Assembly (NCBI GenBank): GCA_052318935.1 | Contig: JBQRKO010000003.1 | Strand: one strand, 5' to 3' | DNA: 64,000 bases | Origin: Niallia sp052318935 | GTDB taxonomy: Bacteria > Bacillota > Bacilli > Bacillales > Cytobacillaceae | Shown here: one piece after another, positions 16,724-25,401 of the stretch | Numbering within the stretch: position 1 is the first letter of the stretch | Layout: each line of letters starts with the position of its first letter | Notes under the pieces: generated by a model | Seen by the model: only the letters and a program-made list of their open reading frames with translations | Databases searched by the model: none | What the model was told of the DNA's origin: nothing | Position numbers and translations under genes: made by a program

Positions 16724-18265
16724 ATGAAAATTAAAAACATTGCCAAAAGAGCAACAGTACTAACCTTAACGACAGCATTACTTGCGGGAGGAGGATCGCT
16801 AGCTTCTGCAAAAGGAAAAGACAGTATGGATTACATAAAAGATTATGGCTTTTCCCACATTACACGTTATGATGCGTTGCAAATTCCTCTGCAACAAACA
16901 GACGAGCAATTTAAGGTGCCTCAATTCGATGCATCCTCTATTAAAAACATTAAATCTGCAAAAGGTTATGATGAGTTTGGAAACCTTATTAATTTGGATG
17001 TTTGGGATTCATGGCCGCTGCAAAACGCAGATGGAACAGTAGCAAATTACAAAGGCTATGAAATCGTATTTGGTTTAGCTGGAGACCCAAAAAGACCATG
17101 GGACACATTTATTTACTTGTTCTATAAAAAAGTAGGCGAAGATTCTATTGACAGTTGGAAATGTGCTGGAAGAGTATTTAAGGACAGTGATAAATATAAT
17201 ACAAATGATCCTATTCTACACACTCAAGCAGAAGAATGGTCTGGATCTGCGACTTTAACTTCTAATGGAAAAATTCGCTTATTCTATACAAATCGCCAAT
17301 ACTGGGATGAATCAAAAGGAATGTTTGGTAAACAAACATTAACAACAGCTCAAGTTAATGTATCTCAACCAAACAATAGTACACTTAAAGTAGATGGCGT
17401 GAATGATTTTAAATCAATCTTTGATGGAGACGGTAAGAATTATCAAACTGTTGACCAAGCATTTGGTAACAGAAACTTTGATGATAACCACACATTAAGA
17501 GATCCTCATTATGTAGAAGATGAACAAGGACATAAATACCTTGTATTTGAGGCAAATACAGGAACAGAAACTGGCTATCAAGGAAAAGAATCTTTCTATA
17601 ATAGAGCTTTCTATGGCGGAAATAATAAATTCTTCAACAAATCTTTCGATGGCGGAAATAATAAATTATTGGAAAAAGCTTTCTATGCTGCGAACAACAA
17701 ATTCTTCCAACGAGAAAAAGCTAGATTGCTTCAAAGTCCGAGTAAATATTACTCTTCTTTAGCAAATGGTGCACTTGGTATCATTGAATTAAATGATAAC
17801 TATACGTTGAAAAAAGTGATGAAGCCATTAATTGCATCCAATACAGTAACAGATGAAATTGAAAGAGCTAACTTATTTGAAATGAATGGAAAATGGTATT
17901 TGTTTACTAGTTCAAGAGGATCTAAAATGTTCATTGACGGAATTGATAAAGAAGACATTTACATGTTAGGATATGTAGCAGATTCAATCACTGGACCATT
18001 CAAACCATTAAACGGAACAGGACTTGTATTGCATCAAGATCTTAACCCATATGACATTACTTGGACTTACGCTCACTTTGCAATACCACAAGTTAAAGGT
18101 AATAAAGTGGTAGTCTCAAGCTACATGACAAACAGAGGTTACTTTGAAGATCATAAATCTACTTTTGCACCAAGTTTCTTAATGAAAATTAAAGGTTCAA
18201 AAACTTCTGTCGTAAAAGACAGCATCCTTGAACAAGGTCAATTAACAACTGAAAATACTAGATAA
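16724..18265 (+). CDS. sacB: Levansucrase SacB, copy 1 (with internal repeat expansion)
   Basis: A secreted GH68 enzyme of 513 residues that builds levan from sucrose. It has an N-terminal Sec signal peptide (to about LASAKG, residue 30). Catalytic features are the nucleophile in LDVWDSWPLQ, the stabilising Asp in HTLRDPHYVED, and the acid/base in VTDEIERANLF. It is 30 residues longer than copy 2. Most of the difference is a three-fold 12-residue repeat where copy 2 and B. subtilis SacB have one AYYG segment. It has its own terminator and no downstream levanase. Confidence 0.96.
   Translation: MKIKNIAKRATVLTLTTALLAGGGSLASAKGKDSMDYIKDYGFSHITRYDALQIPLQQTDEQFKVPQFDASSIKNIKSAKGYDEFGNLINLDVWDSWPLQNADGTVANYKGYEIVFGLAGDPKRPWDTFIYLFYKKVGEDSIDSWKCAGRVFKDSDKYNTNDPILHTQAEEWSGSATLTSNGKIRLFYTNRQYWDESKGMFGKQTLTTAQVNVSQPNNSTLKVDGVNDFKSIFDGDGKNYQTVDQAFGNRNFDDNHTLRDPHYVEDEQGHKYLVFEANTGTETGYQGKESFYNRAFYGGNNKFFNKSFDGGNNKLLEKAFYAANNKFFQREKARLLQSPSKYYSSLANGALGIIELNDNYTLKKVMKPLIASNTVTDEIERANLFEMNGKWYLFTSSRGSKMFIDGIDKEDIYMLGYVADSITGPFKPLNGTGLVLHQDLNPYDITWTYAHFAIPQVKGNKVVVSSYMTNRGYFEDHKSTFAPSFLMKIKGSKTSVVKDSILEQGQLTTENTR
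17606..17713 (+). repeat. Three tandem 36-bp in-frame units in sacB copy 1
   Basis: Units at 17606-17641, 17642-17677 and 17678-17713 encode AFYGGNNKFFNK, SFDGGNNKLLEK and AFYAANNKFFQR. Copy 2 has a single related segment (AYYGGSKKFFEA). The units have diverged by substitutions but keep frame and length. Confidence 0.9.
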
Positions 18266-18345
18266 CAAAGAGTTTTCGCTTACTTCATATAAGCAAAAAT
18301 AGTGTATTAACATATTATAGGATACTAAAAGTATCCTATAATATC

Positions 18346-18388
18346 TAAAAAAGAAAATGCCAAATTATATCGGCATTTTCTTTTTTTC
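18346..18388 (+). terminator. Terminator after sacB copy 1
   Basis: AAGAAAATGCC / GGCATTTTCTT with a long T-run. A second perfect hairpin (ATTATAGGATAC / GTATCCTATAAT, 18313-18342) precedes it. The terminator after sacB copy 2 is related. The rest of 18389-18770 holds nothing clear. Confidence 0.85.
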
Positions 18389-18804
18389 AGATATGTCACA
18401 TAATCACACCTACAACTAAGCAATAAACAGAATTTATAAACTCAAGAATCATCACTTTAATCGGGCCACTTTTGTATAAAAGATCCCTCAATTAATCCAC
18501 AAACTATCAATGCTATTCATCCAACAAGAGGGTATATTTTGAAAAATGAGGTGCTCATAACGCTTTATTGGTTAGATCTTAAGATGATAGTAGAAGATAA
18601 CAATACAACCCTTATATTCCCTGCCAATTTTCAGCAATTTTTCAATAGTAGGATAAACCCGATTTTTTTATAAATAGCGTAGAATTTCTACTAATTTTTC
18701 ATTCAGTGTTCTAGCTGAAATTTTCATTATGTATATATACATGGTAGAATAGATGTGTACGTGGTTTACAATGTTTGACAAAATCTTACTTAGAGGTGAA
18801 ACAA

Positions 18805-19233
18805 ATGTCTGTTAATGCTTATATTAATTTTAATGGGAACTGTCGAGAAGCAGTAGAGTTTTACGCAGAGGTTTTTGGAACAGAAATGACACAAATTATG
18901 ACCTTTGGAGAAACACCACCTCATCCAGACTACCCTCTACCAGATGAAGCAAAAAATTTAGTCATGCACACAATGCTTATCATTGATGGAAGCCCTGTTA
19001 TGTTTTCAGATGTCTTCCCTGGAATGCCTTTTATTGAAGGAAACAACATCACCCTTGCAGTTGTAAATAGTAATATGGAAGAAATGATCTCTCTTTTTAA
19101 TAAACTAAAAGAAGGCGGCACGGTAGGCATGGACCTTCAAGAAACATTTTGGAGTAAACTTTACGGACAAGTAACAGATAAGTTCGGAATTCATTGGCAA
19201 TTCAACCATGATAGTGGAGAAATGAACATGTAA
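18805..19233 (+). CDS. VOC/glyoxalase-fold protein, PhnB-like
   Basis: A 142-residue protein from ATG 18805 behind AGAGGTG. It has the PhnB/3-demethylubiquinone-like pattern: INFNGNCREAVEFYAEVFG at the start, then VMHTMLIIDGSPVMFSDVFPG, and the ending WSKLYGQVTDKFGIHWQFN. Such proteins bind a metal or small ligand; the biochemical role is usually unknown. It is monocistronic. Confidence 0.85.
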   Translation: MSVNAYINFNGNCREAVEFYAEVFGTEMTQIMTFGETPPHPDYPLPDEAKNLVMHTMLIIDGSPVMFSDVFPGMPFIEGNNITLAVVNSNMEEMISLFNKLKEGGTVGMDLQETFWSKLYGQVTDKFGIHWQFNHDSGEMNM

Positions 19234-19245
19234 TTCTCTTAATAT

Positions 19246-19294
19246 AAAGGGATATGGAACTCTCTTCTGAAGAAGGATTCTATATCCTTTTTTT
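19246..19294 (+). terminator. Terminator after VOC gene
   Basis: AAAGGGATATGGAA pairs with TTCTATATCCTTT and is followed by T residues. Confidence 0.75.
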
Positions 19295-19412
19295 GATTTC
19301 TAATACTATTTACAACAAATGAAGAAATACATATAAAACAACCTATATTTAGATAAATGATATGGAACGAATGGCACTAAATTTTCGTCTAACGTAAAAA
19401 GGGGCGATGTTT

Positions 19413-20120
19413 ATGAAAAAATGGAGTCTATTTATTTTACTTATCATCATTTTAACAGGTTGTAGATCAACACCATTTGATGGTCATTCCGAAATCGAAA
19501 TCGATTGGGTTGATTTTATTAAATGGGATGGAAAAACATATGATGGAGTATATACTGGCGTTTTAGCTGATAAAAAGTTAATTGGTAAAAAAATCGGAAC
19601 TGTTAAATTTAAAGTCGCTGATAATGTCACAAACCCTCATTACAAAATAAAAGACGGAGATGCGGCATTTTACGAAAAAGGTACGACTATCTTTTCTTTA
19701 AAGGGTCACTCAAATTTAATTGCCGTTGAATCTCTAAATACAATAAACGGCTATCAAGTTTACTATTCAACTGAAGATAGTAAATATAAATGGCATTATA
19801 AAGATATGCCCACCGAAAAAGTAACTAAAGTGGAAATTTATCAAATGAATACGCCAGACGGTACAAAACTTGTGAATAAATTGAATAGCCAAAAAGAAAT
19901 CAATACCTTCCTAAAAATATTAAAGCATAGTAAAAATAGCCCGAATTTTCAACCTGATACGTCGGAGAAAGACCCCACTTATTATGAAATGATTTTTTAT
20001 ATGGATGAACCAATTGCATATCATTTCAACCTACAATTTGACGGAAAAACATACTTTTGGCATCCCTGGGACACATCCATTTTATCAAAAGACATCAGTT
20101 TGTTTATCCGAGCTAATTAA
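19413..20120 (+). CDS. Lipoprotein of unknown function
   Basis: A 235-residue precursor starting at ATG 19413 (a second ATG lies six bases upstream). The signal peptide ends with lipobox LTGC. The mature protein has two parts: residues about 30-140 (DWVDFIKWDGKTYDGVY, IGTVKFKVADNV, YYSTEDSKYKWHY) and about 145-235, a beta-rich module with KVEIYQMNTPDGT and YHFNLQFDGKTYFWHPWDTS. It should sit on the outer membrane face. No specific function is recognised. Confidence 0.75.
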   Translation: MKKWSLFILLIIILTGCRSTPFDGHSEIEIDWVDFIKWDGKTYDGVYTGVLADKKLIGKKIGTVKFKVADNVTNPHYKIKDGDAAFYEKGTTIFSLKGHSNLIAVESLNTINGYQVYYSTEDSKYKWHYKDMPTEKVTKVEIYQMNTPDGTKLVNKLNSQKEINTFLKILKHSKNSPNFQPDTSEKDPTYYEMIFYMDEPIAYHFNLQFDGKTYFWHPWDTSILSKDISLFIRAN

Positions 20121-20233
20121 TACATTATTACTTGACGTTAAATGGTCCTATGACAACGATGTAATATAAGCTACAGTACCCAATTTAACAATAAAGACTG
20201 AAATACTTGTACTTCAATTACTTCTTTGTCTAA

Positions 20234-20443
20234 GGCTGTTTGCTCAAAGTTTGTTGTTTTTCAAGTAAAAAAAGTGGGAGAAGAAATACTCAGCAGACTG
20301 AATACACGTAGACTCCTGTGGGAATGCGAGAAAGACGAGACCCCACAGGAGCGTATGCGACGAGGAGGCTCGACGCTCGCCCACGGAAAGCGAAGTGTAT
20401 TCAGTCTGCGAGTTTAAAAGCATCAATCTATACGAAAACAGCC
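20234..20443 (+). repeat. MITE-like dispersed repeat, copy R1
   Basis: About 210 bp starting GGCTGTTTGC and ending GAAAACAGCC, with a nested palindrome (GACTGAATACAC / GTGTATTCAGTC; ACTCCTGTGGG / CCCCACAGGAG). Flanks (TTGTCTAA, TTTCATAA) match only partly, so any target duplication has decayed. The open frames across it are not genes. Confidence 0.85.
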
Positions 20444-20451
20444 TTTCATAA

Positions 20452-20500
20452 TAAAAAAGTGTTATGTACCCTTTCTAACTTACTTGGATACATAACGTCC
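20452..20500 (-). terminator. Hairpin at the end of the hypothetical gene
   Basis: GTTATGTACC / GGATACATAAC overlaps the stop codon at 20480 and is followed on the minus strand by ACTTTTTT. Confidence 0.6.
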
Positions 20501-20974
20501 TATTTGATTCTTTGCTATTTTGATTATCATTTCGGTCAATGTTTGCTCACTTATATTGGATATATTGTCGCCATAACGAAAATCATCCATCCATTCAGTT
20601 ATCTTATACCACTCTATTAGATCCTCAGGATATTCCAAACTCCTCACTACGCTATATATCTCATTGGCAACTTCAACCATGTTATTACCGCCAGCCAATA
20701 TCATTTCCGATAAGTGGACAATAAAGCTTCTTGCACATTCCTCATATGACGGTTTATAAATATTCAGTTCCTTCACTGATCTTTTAAAATAATCCTCTAC
20801 CTCAAATAAATTCAGAGGCTCTTGCAAGGAACTTAAAATAAGGAGAGAGTCACTCGAATAACCGCTTTTCAACATAGCAATTGTCCAATCTATATAATCG
20901 ATAGCCTCTACTTTGTTTTCGTACATTTTATAATAAAGTATGAAAGTATTTATACAATCCTCACTCCTTGTCAT
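20480..20974 (-). CDS. Hypothetical protein, mostly helical
   Basis: A 164-residue acidic protein (MTRSEDCINTFILYYKMYEN..., MLKSGYSSDSLLILSSLQEP, FEVEDYFKRSVKEL, LEYPEDLIEWYKITEWMDDFRYGDN). The pattern suggests an all-helical cytosolic protein reminiscent of small immunity-like or DUF proteins, but I recognise no family. It starts 6 bp after the quinone reductase stop and is probably co-transcribed with it. Confidence 0.7.
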   Translation of the reverse strand: MTRSEDCINTFILYYKMYENKVEAIDYIDWTIAMLKSGYSSDSLLILSSLQEPLNLFEVEDYFKRSVKELNIYKPSYEECARSFIVHLSEMILAGGNNMVEVANEIYSVVRSLEYPEDLIEWYKITEWMDDFRYGDNISNISEQTLTEMIIKIAKNQIGRYVSK

Positions 20975-20980
20975 TTCCCC

Positions 20981-21568
20981 TTAACGATCTATGTTTTTAA
21001 AATAACGATAGATTTTATCCAATTTTTCCGCTTGTTTTCCTTTTGGACTTTCCATATTGCCAAATTCAAAAAATTTCACTTTTTTGATGCCTACAAAATT
21101 AAAAAGGGCTTTTTTCATTAACATTTTATGCGCATTATTTAAGAAAAACAATGGATAATGTGTTGGCCCCTTCATGGCGGAAATACACACGACAGACTTT
21201 CCTTTCAAGAGTCCCTCTGGTAAAAGTCCCCCTTTATCGTTATAGGCAAAGCCAGAAGCAAATAGTTGATCAATATATCCTAAGAGCATGGCAGGAGGTC
21301 TTCCCCACCAGATCGGATAGATCAAAACAATCTTGTCGGCCCAACTAATTTGTTTTCTATATTTTTCTAAGTTCGGGTCACTATGCATATCACGTCTTCG
21401 TTTTGTCTCATTAAATACAAGCCTCGGATCAAACCCTTCTTCATACAAATCTAATACCTGAACTTCTTTAATATTGGAGTTCTCACTACTTCCTTTGATA
21501 ACTTTTTGCAAAAATGCATAACTTAAACTCTTGTGATTAGGATGTGTATAAATAACAAGCATGTTCAT
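20981..21568 (-). CDS. NAD(P)H-dependent quinone reductase, flavodoxin-like
   Basis: A 195-residue NQO/MdaB-type flavoprotein. The flavodoxin-like start is LVIYTHPNHKSLSYAFLQKV; the FMN/FAD-contact motif ADKIVLIYPIWWGRPPAMLLGYIDQLFASGFAY and GLLKGKSVVCISAMKGP follow. It performs two-electron reduction of quinones or azo compounds with NAD(P)H. It is divergent from a MarR regulator, with two related palindromes between them, so induction by quinones through that MarR is likely. Confidence 0.9.
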   Translation of the reverse strand: MNMLVIYTHPNHKSLSYAFLQKVIKGSSENSNIKEVQVLDLYEEGFDPRLVFNETKRRRDMHSDPNLEKYRKQISWADKIVLIYPIWWGRPPAMLLGYIDQLFASGFAYNDKGGLLPEGLLKGKSVVCISAMKGPTHYPLFFLNNAHKMLMKKALFNFVGIKKVKFFEFGNMESPKGKQAEKLDKIYRYFKNIDR

Positions 21569-21585
21569 ATCGCCATTCCCCTTTA

Positions 21586-21642
21586 ATTATCATTTGATAA
21601 CTAAATAATAATCCTATCTCTTTTAATTGTCAAATGATAATT
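21586..21642. promoter_or_regulatory. Paired MarR-type operators between quinone reductase and marR
   Basis: ATTATCATTTGATAA (21586-21600) and AATTGTCAAATGATAATT (21625-21642) are related palindromes around ATCATTTGA / TCAAATGAT in the divergent promoter region. A further TGATAATTATTTT follows. They fit binding by the adjacent MarR protein. Confidence 0.6.
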
Positions 21643-21689
21643 GTTTTTTGATAATTATTTTGCTATCTTGTTAATACGAGGTGATAATT

Positions 21690-22118
21690 TTGGACAAGAA
21701 AGATTTTTTTCAGAAATTTATCGTGTTTACAACTTCTGTTCATCAAGTGACACATGAATTAACAAAAAACGCTAAACTGGATACCGTTACTCCGGTTCAA
21801 TTTAATATTCTTAAATATATATATGTAAATCAGCCCGTTACCATTAGTGAAATTAGTGATTGTCAGCACATGTCCATGCCGAATACAAGTCGTGAGCTGA
21901 AAAAATTAAGCGAAAAAAAATTAATTGAAAAATTGGAAGATATGGAGGATCGAAGAAAACAATTTATCCGTCTTTCAAATAATGGGAAAACAATGATGAA
22001 CGAAGCCTTTAAATATGTAGAAACGGGTTTCCTAAATCGAATACAAGATGCTTCAAAAGAAGAATTAGAGGAGATGGACCGAGCCTTAGAAATACTGCAC
22101 AAAAAACTATTTTATTAA
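21690..22118 (+). CDS. MarR-family transcriptional regulator
   Basis: A 142-residue winged-helix regulator. TTG 21690 lies 6 nt after GAGGTG; a GTG nine bases upstream would sit on that site. The HTH region is ISEISDCQHMSMPNTSRELKKLSEKKLIEKLEDMEDRRKQFIRLS, with the DRR wing. It should repress the divergent quinone reductase operon. A Cys in the HTH (ISDCQH) could be redox-active; this is speculative. Confidence 0.88.
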   Translation: MDKKDFFQKFIVFTTSVHQVTHELTKNAKLDTVTPVQFNILKYIYVNQPVTISEISDCQHMSMPNTSRELKKLSEKKLIEKLEDMEDRRKQFIRLSNNGKTMMNEAFKYVETGFLNRIQDASKEELEEMDRALEILHKKLFY

Positions 22119-22132
22119 GCTGATTAATACAT

Positions 22133-22172
22133 CTTGTCATGGACAGAAACGATTATTTCTATCCATGACAAG
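22133..22172 (+). terminator. Strong terminator after marR
   Basis: CTTGTCATGGACAGAAA pairs with TTTCTATCCATGACAAG around a short loop. Confidence 0.8.
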
Positions 22173-22216
22173 ATTCTCTTTGATCATCACTCTATCGAAT
22201 GACAAAACCAATCAAA

Positions 22217-23032
22217 CTATGCAATAAACTTAGTAAGCCAAGCAATGTATTCAGCTCCTGGAATCAACAAAAGTTGAGCAAGCAGCGTTCCTGCTACGCG
22301 AGAAGTAATCATCATGATCGACATACTTTTTAATTGAAGGTAGCTTCCCTTTTGATTAATGACACCATCAGCAAGGATAGATATTTTCGGATCAATAAAA
22401 ATAGTAAGTAAAATAGTGGCTATTCCATTAATAAGTCCTGATGCCATTATTGCTGTTGAGTCTCTTTCAGGAGCCAATAACGACGCATATAAAGCAGCAA
22501 TCACTCCAATGGTATAGACTGCTGTTACGACCATATTAATAAGAAATAATTTAACTGGGATATTTTTCAACTGAATATCCTTTATATAAGAAAGCCTTGG
22601 TAGGTGTATATGTTTTAAGCCCCGCTTAATGAATTCTAAAGTAAAACCTTTTTTCAATAAGGAAGGAACAGAACCTTCCCCTTCCGACAAATGAATGATG
22701 GCTCTAGAAAAAAGAGCAATAAAAGTAGGAAGCAAGAGAATTCCTAAAATTGTGCCTAATGATGCAGCACCAATAATAACTCTAAATTGATTTTCTACAA
22801 ATTCCAGCTTATGTTCTTTAGGAGCATTGTCTATTAAACTCCCTGTAAAAGGCTGCTGCATCATATTCGAAAAACGAGAAAATACAACCATTACGTTAAA
22901 TAAAGATAAAGCAGAGGCTAATAGTTTTACCCTTGCACCAGATAATCGAACTGCATACGCAAGTGTTTCGATTGAATGAATGATCAAAATAAATAAAGAG
23001 ATGAACAATAGTTTTTCAGTGATAAATTCCAA
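22217..23032 (-). CDS. amj: Lipid II flippase Amj
   Basis: A 271-residue polytopic membrane protein of the Amj (YdaH) family, an alternative to MurJ for flipping lipid II. Recognisable parts are EKLLFISLFILIIHSIETLAYAVRLSGARVKLLASALSLFNVMVVFSRFSNMMQQPFTG and the C-terminal DPKISILADGVINQKGSYLQLKSM. I chose TTG 23032 (AGGTAACTA upstream). A longer frame from 23071 begins inside a MITE-like repeat and would add residues read from that repeat. Bacillus subtilis amj is stress-induced; here the repeat sits about 25 bp upstream and has displaced the original promoter region. Confidence 0.9.
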   Translation of the reverse strand: MEFITEKLLFISLFILIIHSIETLAYAVRLSGARVKLLASALSLFNVMVVFSRFSNMMQQPFTGSLIDNAPKEHKLEFVENQFRVIIGAASLGTILGILLLPTFIALFSRAIIHLSEGEGSVPSLLKKGFTLEFIKRGLKHIHLPRLSYIKDIQLKNIPVKLFLINMVVTAVYTIGVIAALYASLLAPERDSTAIMASGLINGIATILLTIFIDPKISILADGVINQKGSYLQLKSMSIMMITSRVAGTLLAQLLLIPGAEYIAWLTKFIA

Positions 23033-23057
23033 AATAGTTACCTGCTTTTTTATTTTT

Positions 23058-23263
23058 GGCTGTTTTCTCAAAGTTTGTTGTTTTTTACATAAAAAAATGG
23101 GAAAAGCAGTACTCAGCAGACTGAATACACGTAGACTCCTGTAGGAATGCGGGAAAGACGAGACTTAAGCAGAGCGTATGCGACGAGGAGACTCGACGCT
23201 CGCTAAACAGACGAAGTGTATTCAGGCTGCGCGTTTAAAAGCAACAATCTATACGAAAACAGC
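23058..23263 (+). repeat. MITE-like dispersed repeat, copy R2
   Basis: Starts GGCTGTTTTCTCAAAG and ends ATACGAAAACAGCT (last C changed to T). It is flanked on both sides by TTATTTTT, an 8-bp target duplication. Inserted just upstream of amj. Confidence 0.9.
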
Positions 23264-23314
23264 TTTATTTTTTATATTACCATATTTATACTATTTATTG
23301 TTATTTCATTAATC

Positions 23315-23560
23315 TGACACTCCCACCGCTAAAGCAATGGGGTTCTGAAAAACTCTTGCTTCTCTTCATTCATACATGTACAAGTACATTCACACACTCC
23401 ACACTCTTACAAGTAGACGGCTTGGGAATGAAGCACTGACATTAATAAACATTATGTTTAAAAGGTTTATTCAGAACTTTCACAGCCAAAGCAACCTCTG
23501 TTGCCATTTGCGACTGCATCTATGGTCCTCACAGACTCGGTAGGTCACACCGCCATTATA
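23315..23560 (-). ncRNA. Putative omega/reRNA region downstream of tnpB
   Basis: The 250 bp between the tnpB stop and the element's right end is non-coding and rich in short inverted repeats (for example the right-end fold CCCCATTG...CGGTGGG). This is where IS605-family elements encode the guide scaffold. If functional, the scaffold would end at about 23315 and the guide would be read from flanking DNA just below it. Inferred from position and the conserved end only. Confidence 0.5.
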
Positions 23561-23562
23561 TT

Positions 23563-25180
23563 TTAAACTGCTGCAGCAGTTTTTTTGTTTTTTAATCGAA
23601 TACCTGAATTTAACACCAACATACCTTGTTTCTCTATTCTTTCTATTTCTTTATCATGTAAAGATCGAAACAGCTCAAACGTCTCTTTGCAACGTTTTCT
23701 ATTAGTTTTTGTTCCTGTCTGATTGGAATTCATCAACAGAAACGCCGAATATAAATCTCGCTGAATGCTTGTCCCATTATCAAAGATGTGCCACCTTTCT
23801 TTCAATTCTTTTTTCGTATAATCATTTGTCTTATGATTATACTGACTAGCTTTGAATGTTCTTGTATTCACTTTCTTAAACATTCCGCCTTGAGCTTTTA
23901 CTTTATGTTCAAGTATGCTTATAAACATCGCAGGAGCTCGATGTCCAATGCTATTCCCAAAACGCTTTTTACGTTTATATTTTCCTGTTTTTTCATTGAT
24001 TTCTGTTTTCTTAGAACGCTTTTGCAAACTCTTTATGTTCATTTCTTCCCAGTAATGTTCATCTCCGAAAGAGAGCAGTCTATTAACTAATGTACGATGA
24101 GATTGTTTTCTGTTATCAGCTTGTTTACGGTATAATTCTATTATTTTGGCTTTCAACTTCAAATAACGATTGGAGTAAATCCACGTCTTTTTTCCTTTTT
24201 TAATGGTTCCGTCTTGATGATAATTTTTCGGATTTATAGCTCGTTTTGAACGATCCATTTTTCTTTGAATCAATCGAATTTTTCTTGATTGATTCATCAC
24301 AATCTCAGCTAAATTCGTTAAGAGAACGTTATTCTCTCCAACGACTGCAATAGAAGAAGTTCCTAAGTCTCCGCCAACACGACCTTTTCCAATTTGATGC
24401 TTGAATGATCCATCTTTATTTCGTTTCGCTGGAGGAAATCCTTGAACAATCAATTGTGCAAAATAACGAGTTTCCCCTCGTATTACACGTTTTACAATAC
24501 GAACATATTTCACTTTATGGAAAGCTTCTTTTAGCATGCCTTTTTTCGTTTTGTATTCAAATTCAACGTTGTTTTCGATGTTAGACAACGCTTCCTGCAT
24601 GTACAAATCATTTTTTTTCATGATTAAATGTATATTTGTTTTTCTAAAAACAATGGCTCCATTTCGATAAAACCAGCCGATATTGTTTTTCTTCCCTTCA
24701 AAACTAAACATTTCTCCGCGTTTAATAAAGTTTACTTTCTTGGATTCACCCTTCAATTTTTTATGAAACGTATTCCAAGCACGAGTAGCTGCCTTTTGAG
24801 CAATATCTACATTTAATGTATTTCCAAAATGGCTCCGAATGGTTTTAAGATAATCGTGCATAGCATACTCCGTTAACTCCAATTGTTCTTGTATATCCAA
24901 TATTTTCCTCATAATTTGCTTTTTCTCGTTTTGATAGAATTGTATGTTCTCTTTGTTTCTTTGTGTTTCATAATAGGAGAGTTTTTTAGAAACAGCATCT
25001 TCTTAATTTTTTATATTTCTTTGTCCGTTTCATTTGTTTTTCACGTTTTAATAGTTCTCCAAGACACGAATTATAAATGACGCGACTCACTTCTAAATCG
25101 CTTTCAATATCTTTTATAATAGAAGGATTTGTCCATAATTCCATCGTTATTACATAGGAAGGCGTTGTCTCCTTTGCCAT
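23563..25180 (-). pseudogene. tnpB: TnpB RNA-guided nuclease gene, frameshifted
   Basis: The N-terminal part starts at ATG 25180 (MAKETTPSYVITMELWTNPS..., KREKQMKRTKKYKKLR) and runs into a stop near 24986. A neighbouring frame continues (EDAVSKKLSYYETQRNKENIQ) into a 449-codon ORF open from ATG 24912. RuvC-like residues remain: Asp in GGDLGTSSIAVVG, Glu in HYWEEMNIKSL and Asp in SIQRDLYSAFLLM. The C-terminal zinc-ribbon cysteines of classical TnpB are absent (TFKASQYNHKTNDY... ERWHIFDNG), as in one clade of Bacillus OrfB proteins. One base change near 25000 would restore about 530 residues. Confidence 0.8.
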
Positions 25181-25361
25181 TACAAAAACCCCCTTTACGA
25201 ACGTTTGTTTGTATAATAATTATAACAAACAAAAAGGAACAAATGTACCTTTTAACAAAATGTTCAAAAAAAGCCCATTCCTCCACACCTGAAGGAATGG
25301 GCTTCCTTTGCCTAAAATTCTGTGATGTAAAAAATGCGCTCTTTCCAACTGTATAAAAATC

Positions 25362-25401
25362 AATAAGCATGTTTTGAAATCACTCAAAACATGCTCTTAT
25401 T
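25362..25401. terminator. Hairpin, terminator-like
   Basis: AATAAGCATGTTTTGA and TCAAAACATGCTCTTATT form a long stem with T-rich flanks between the mobile element and the sacB copy 2 leader. Confidence 0.55.

Larger units (their letters stand above)
23315..25330 (-). mobile_element. TnpB-only IS200/IS605-type element
   Basis: On the minus strand the element runs from a left end near 25330 (a stem GCCCATTCCT / AGGAATGGGC lies at 25273-25305) to a right end at 23315. The right end reads CTTTAGCGGTGGGAGTGTCA, typical of IS605-family ends. It contains one orfB/tnpB gene, frameshifted, and no tnpA for a Y1 transposase. The right boundary is well supported; the left boundary is approximate. Confidence 0.75.

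Noticed and set aside
20226..20620. Open reading frames of 60-100 codons inside the dispersed repeats (also at 30489-30768 and 60744-60998)
   Set aside because: They follow the repeat sequence, lack ribosome sites and recur in different frames in each copy.
22217..23071. Longer amj start at 23071
   Set aside because: The extra codons lie in and next to the MITE-like repeat, and no ribosome site precedes that start.
23563..24912. TnpB as a nuclease-dead TldR-type repressor
   Set aside because: The three RuvC acidic residues are present; only the zinc ribbon is missing, which is known in one OrfB clade.
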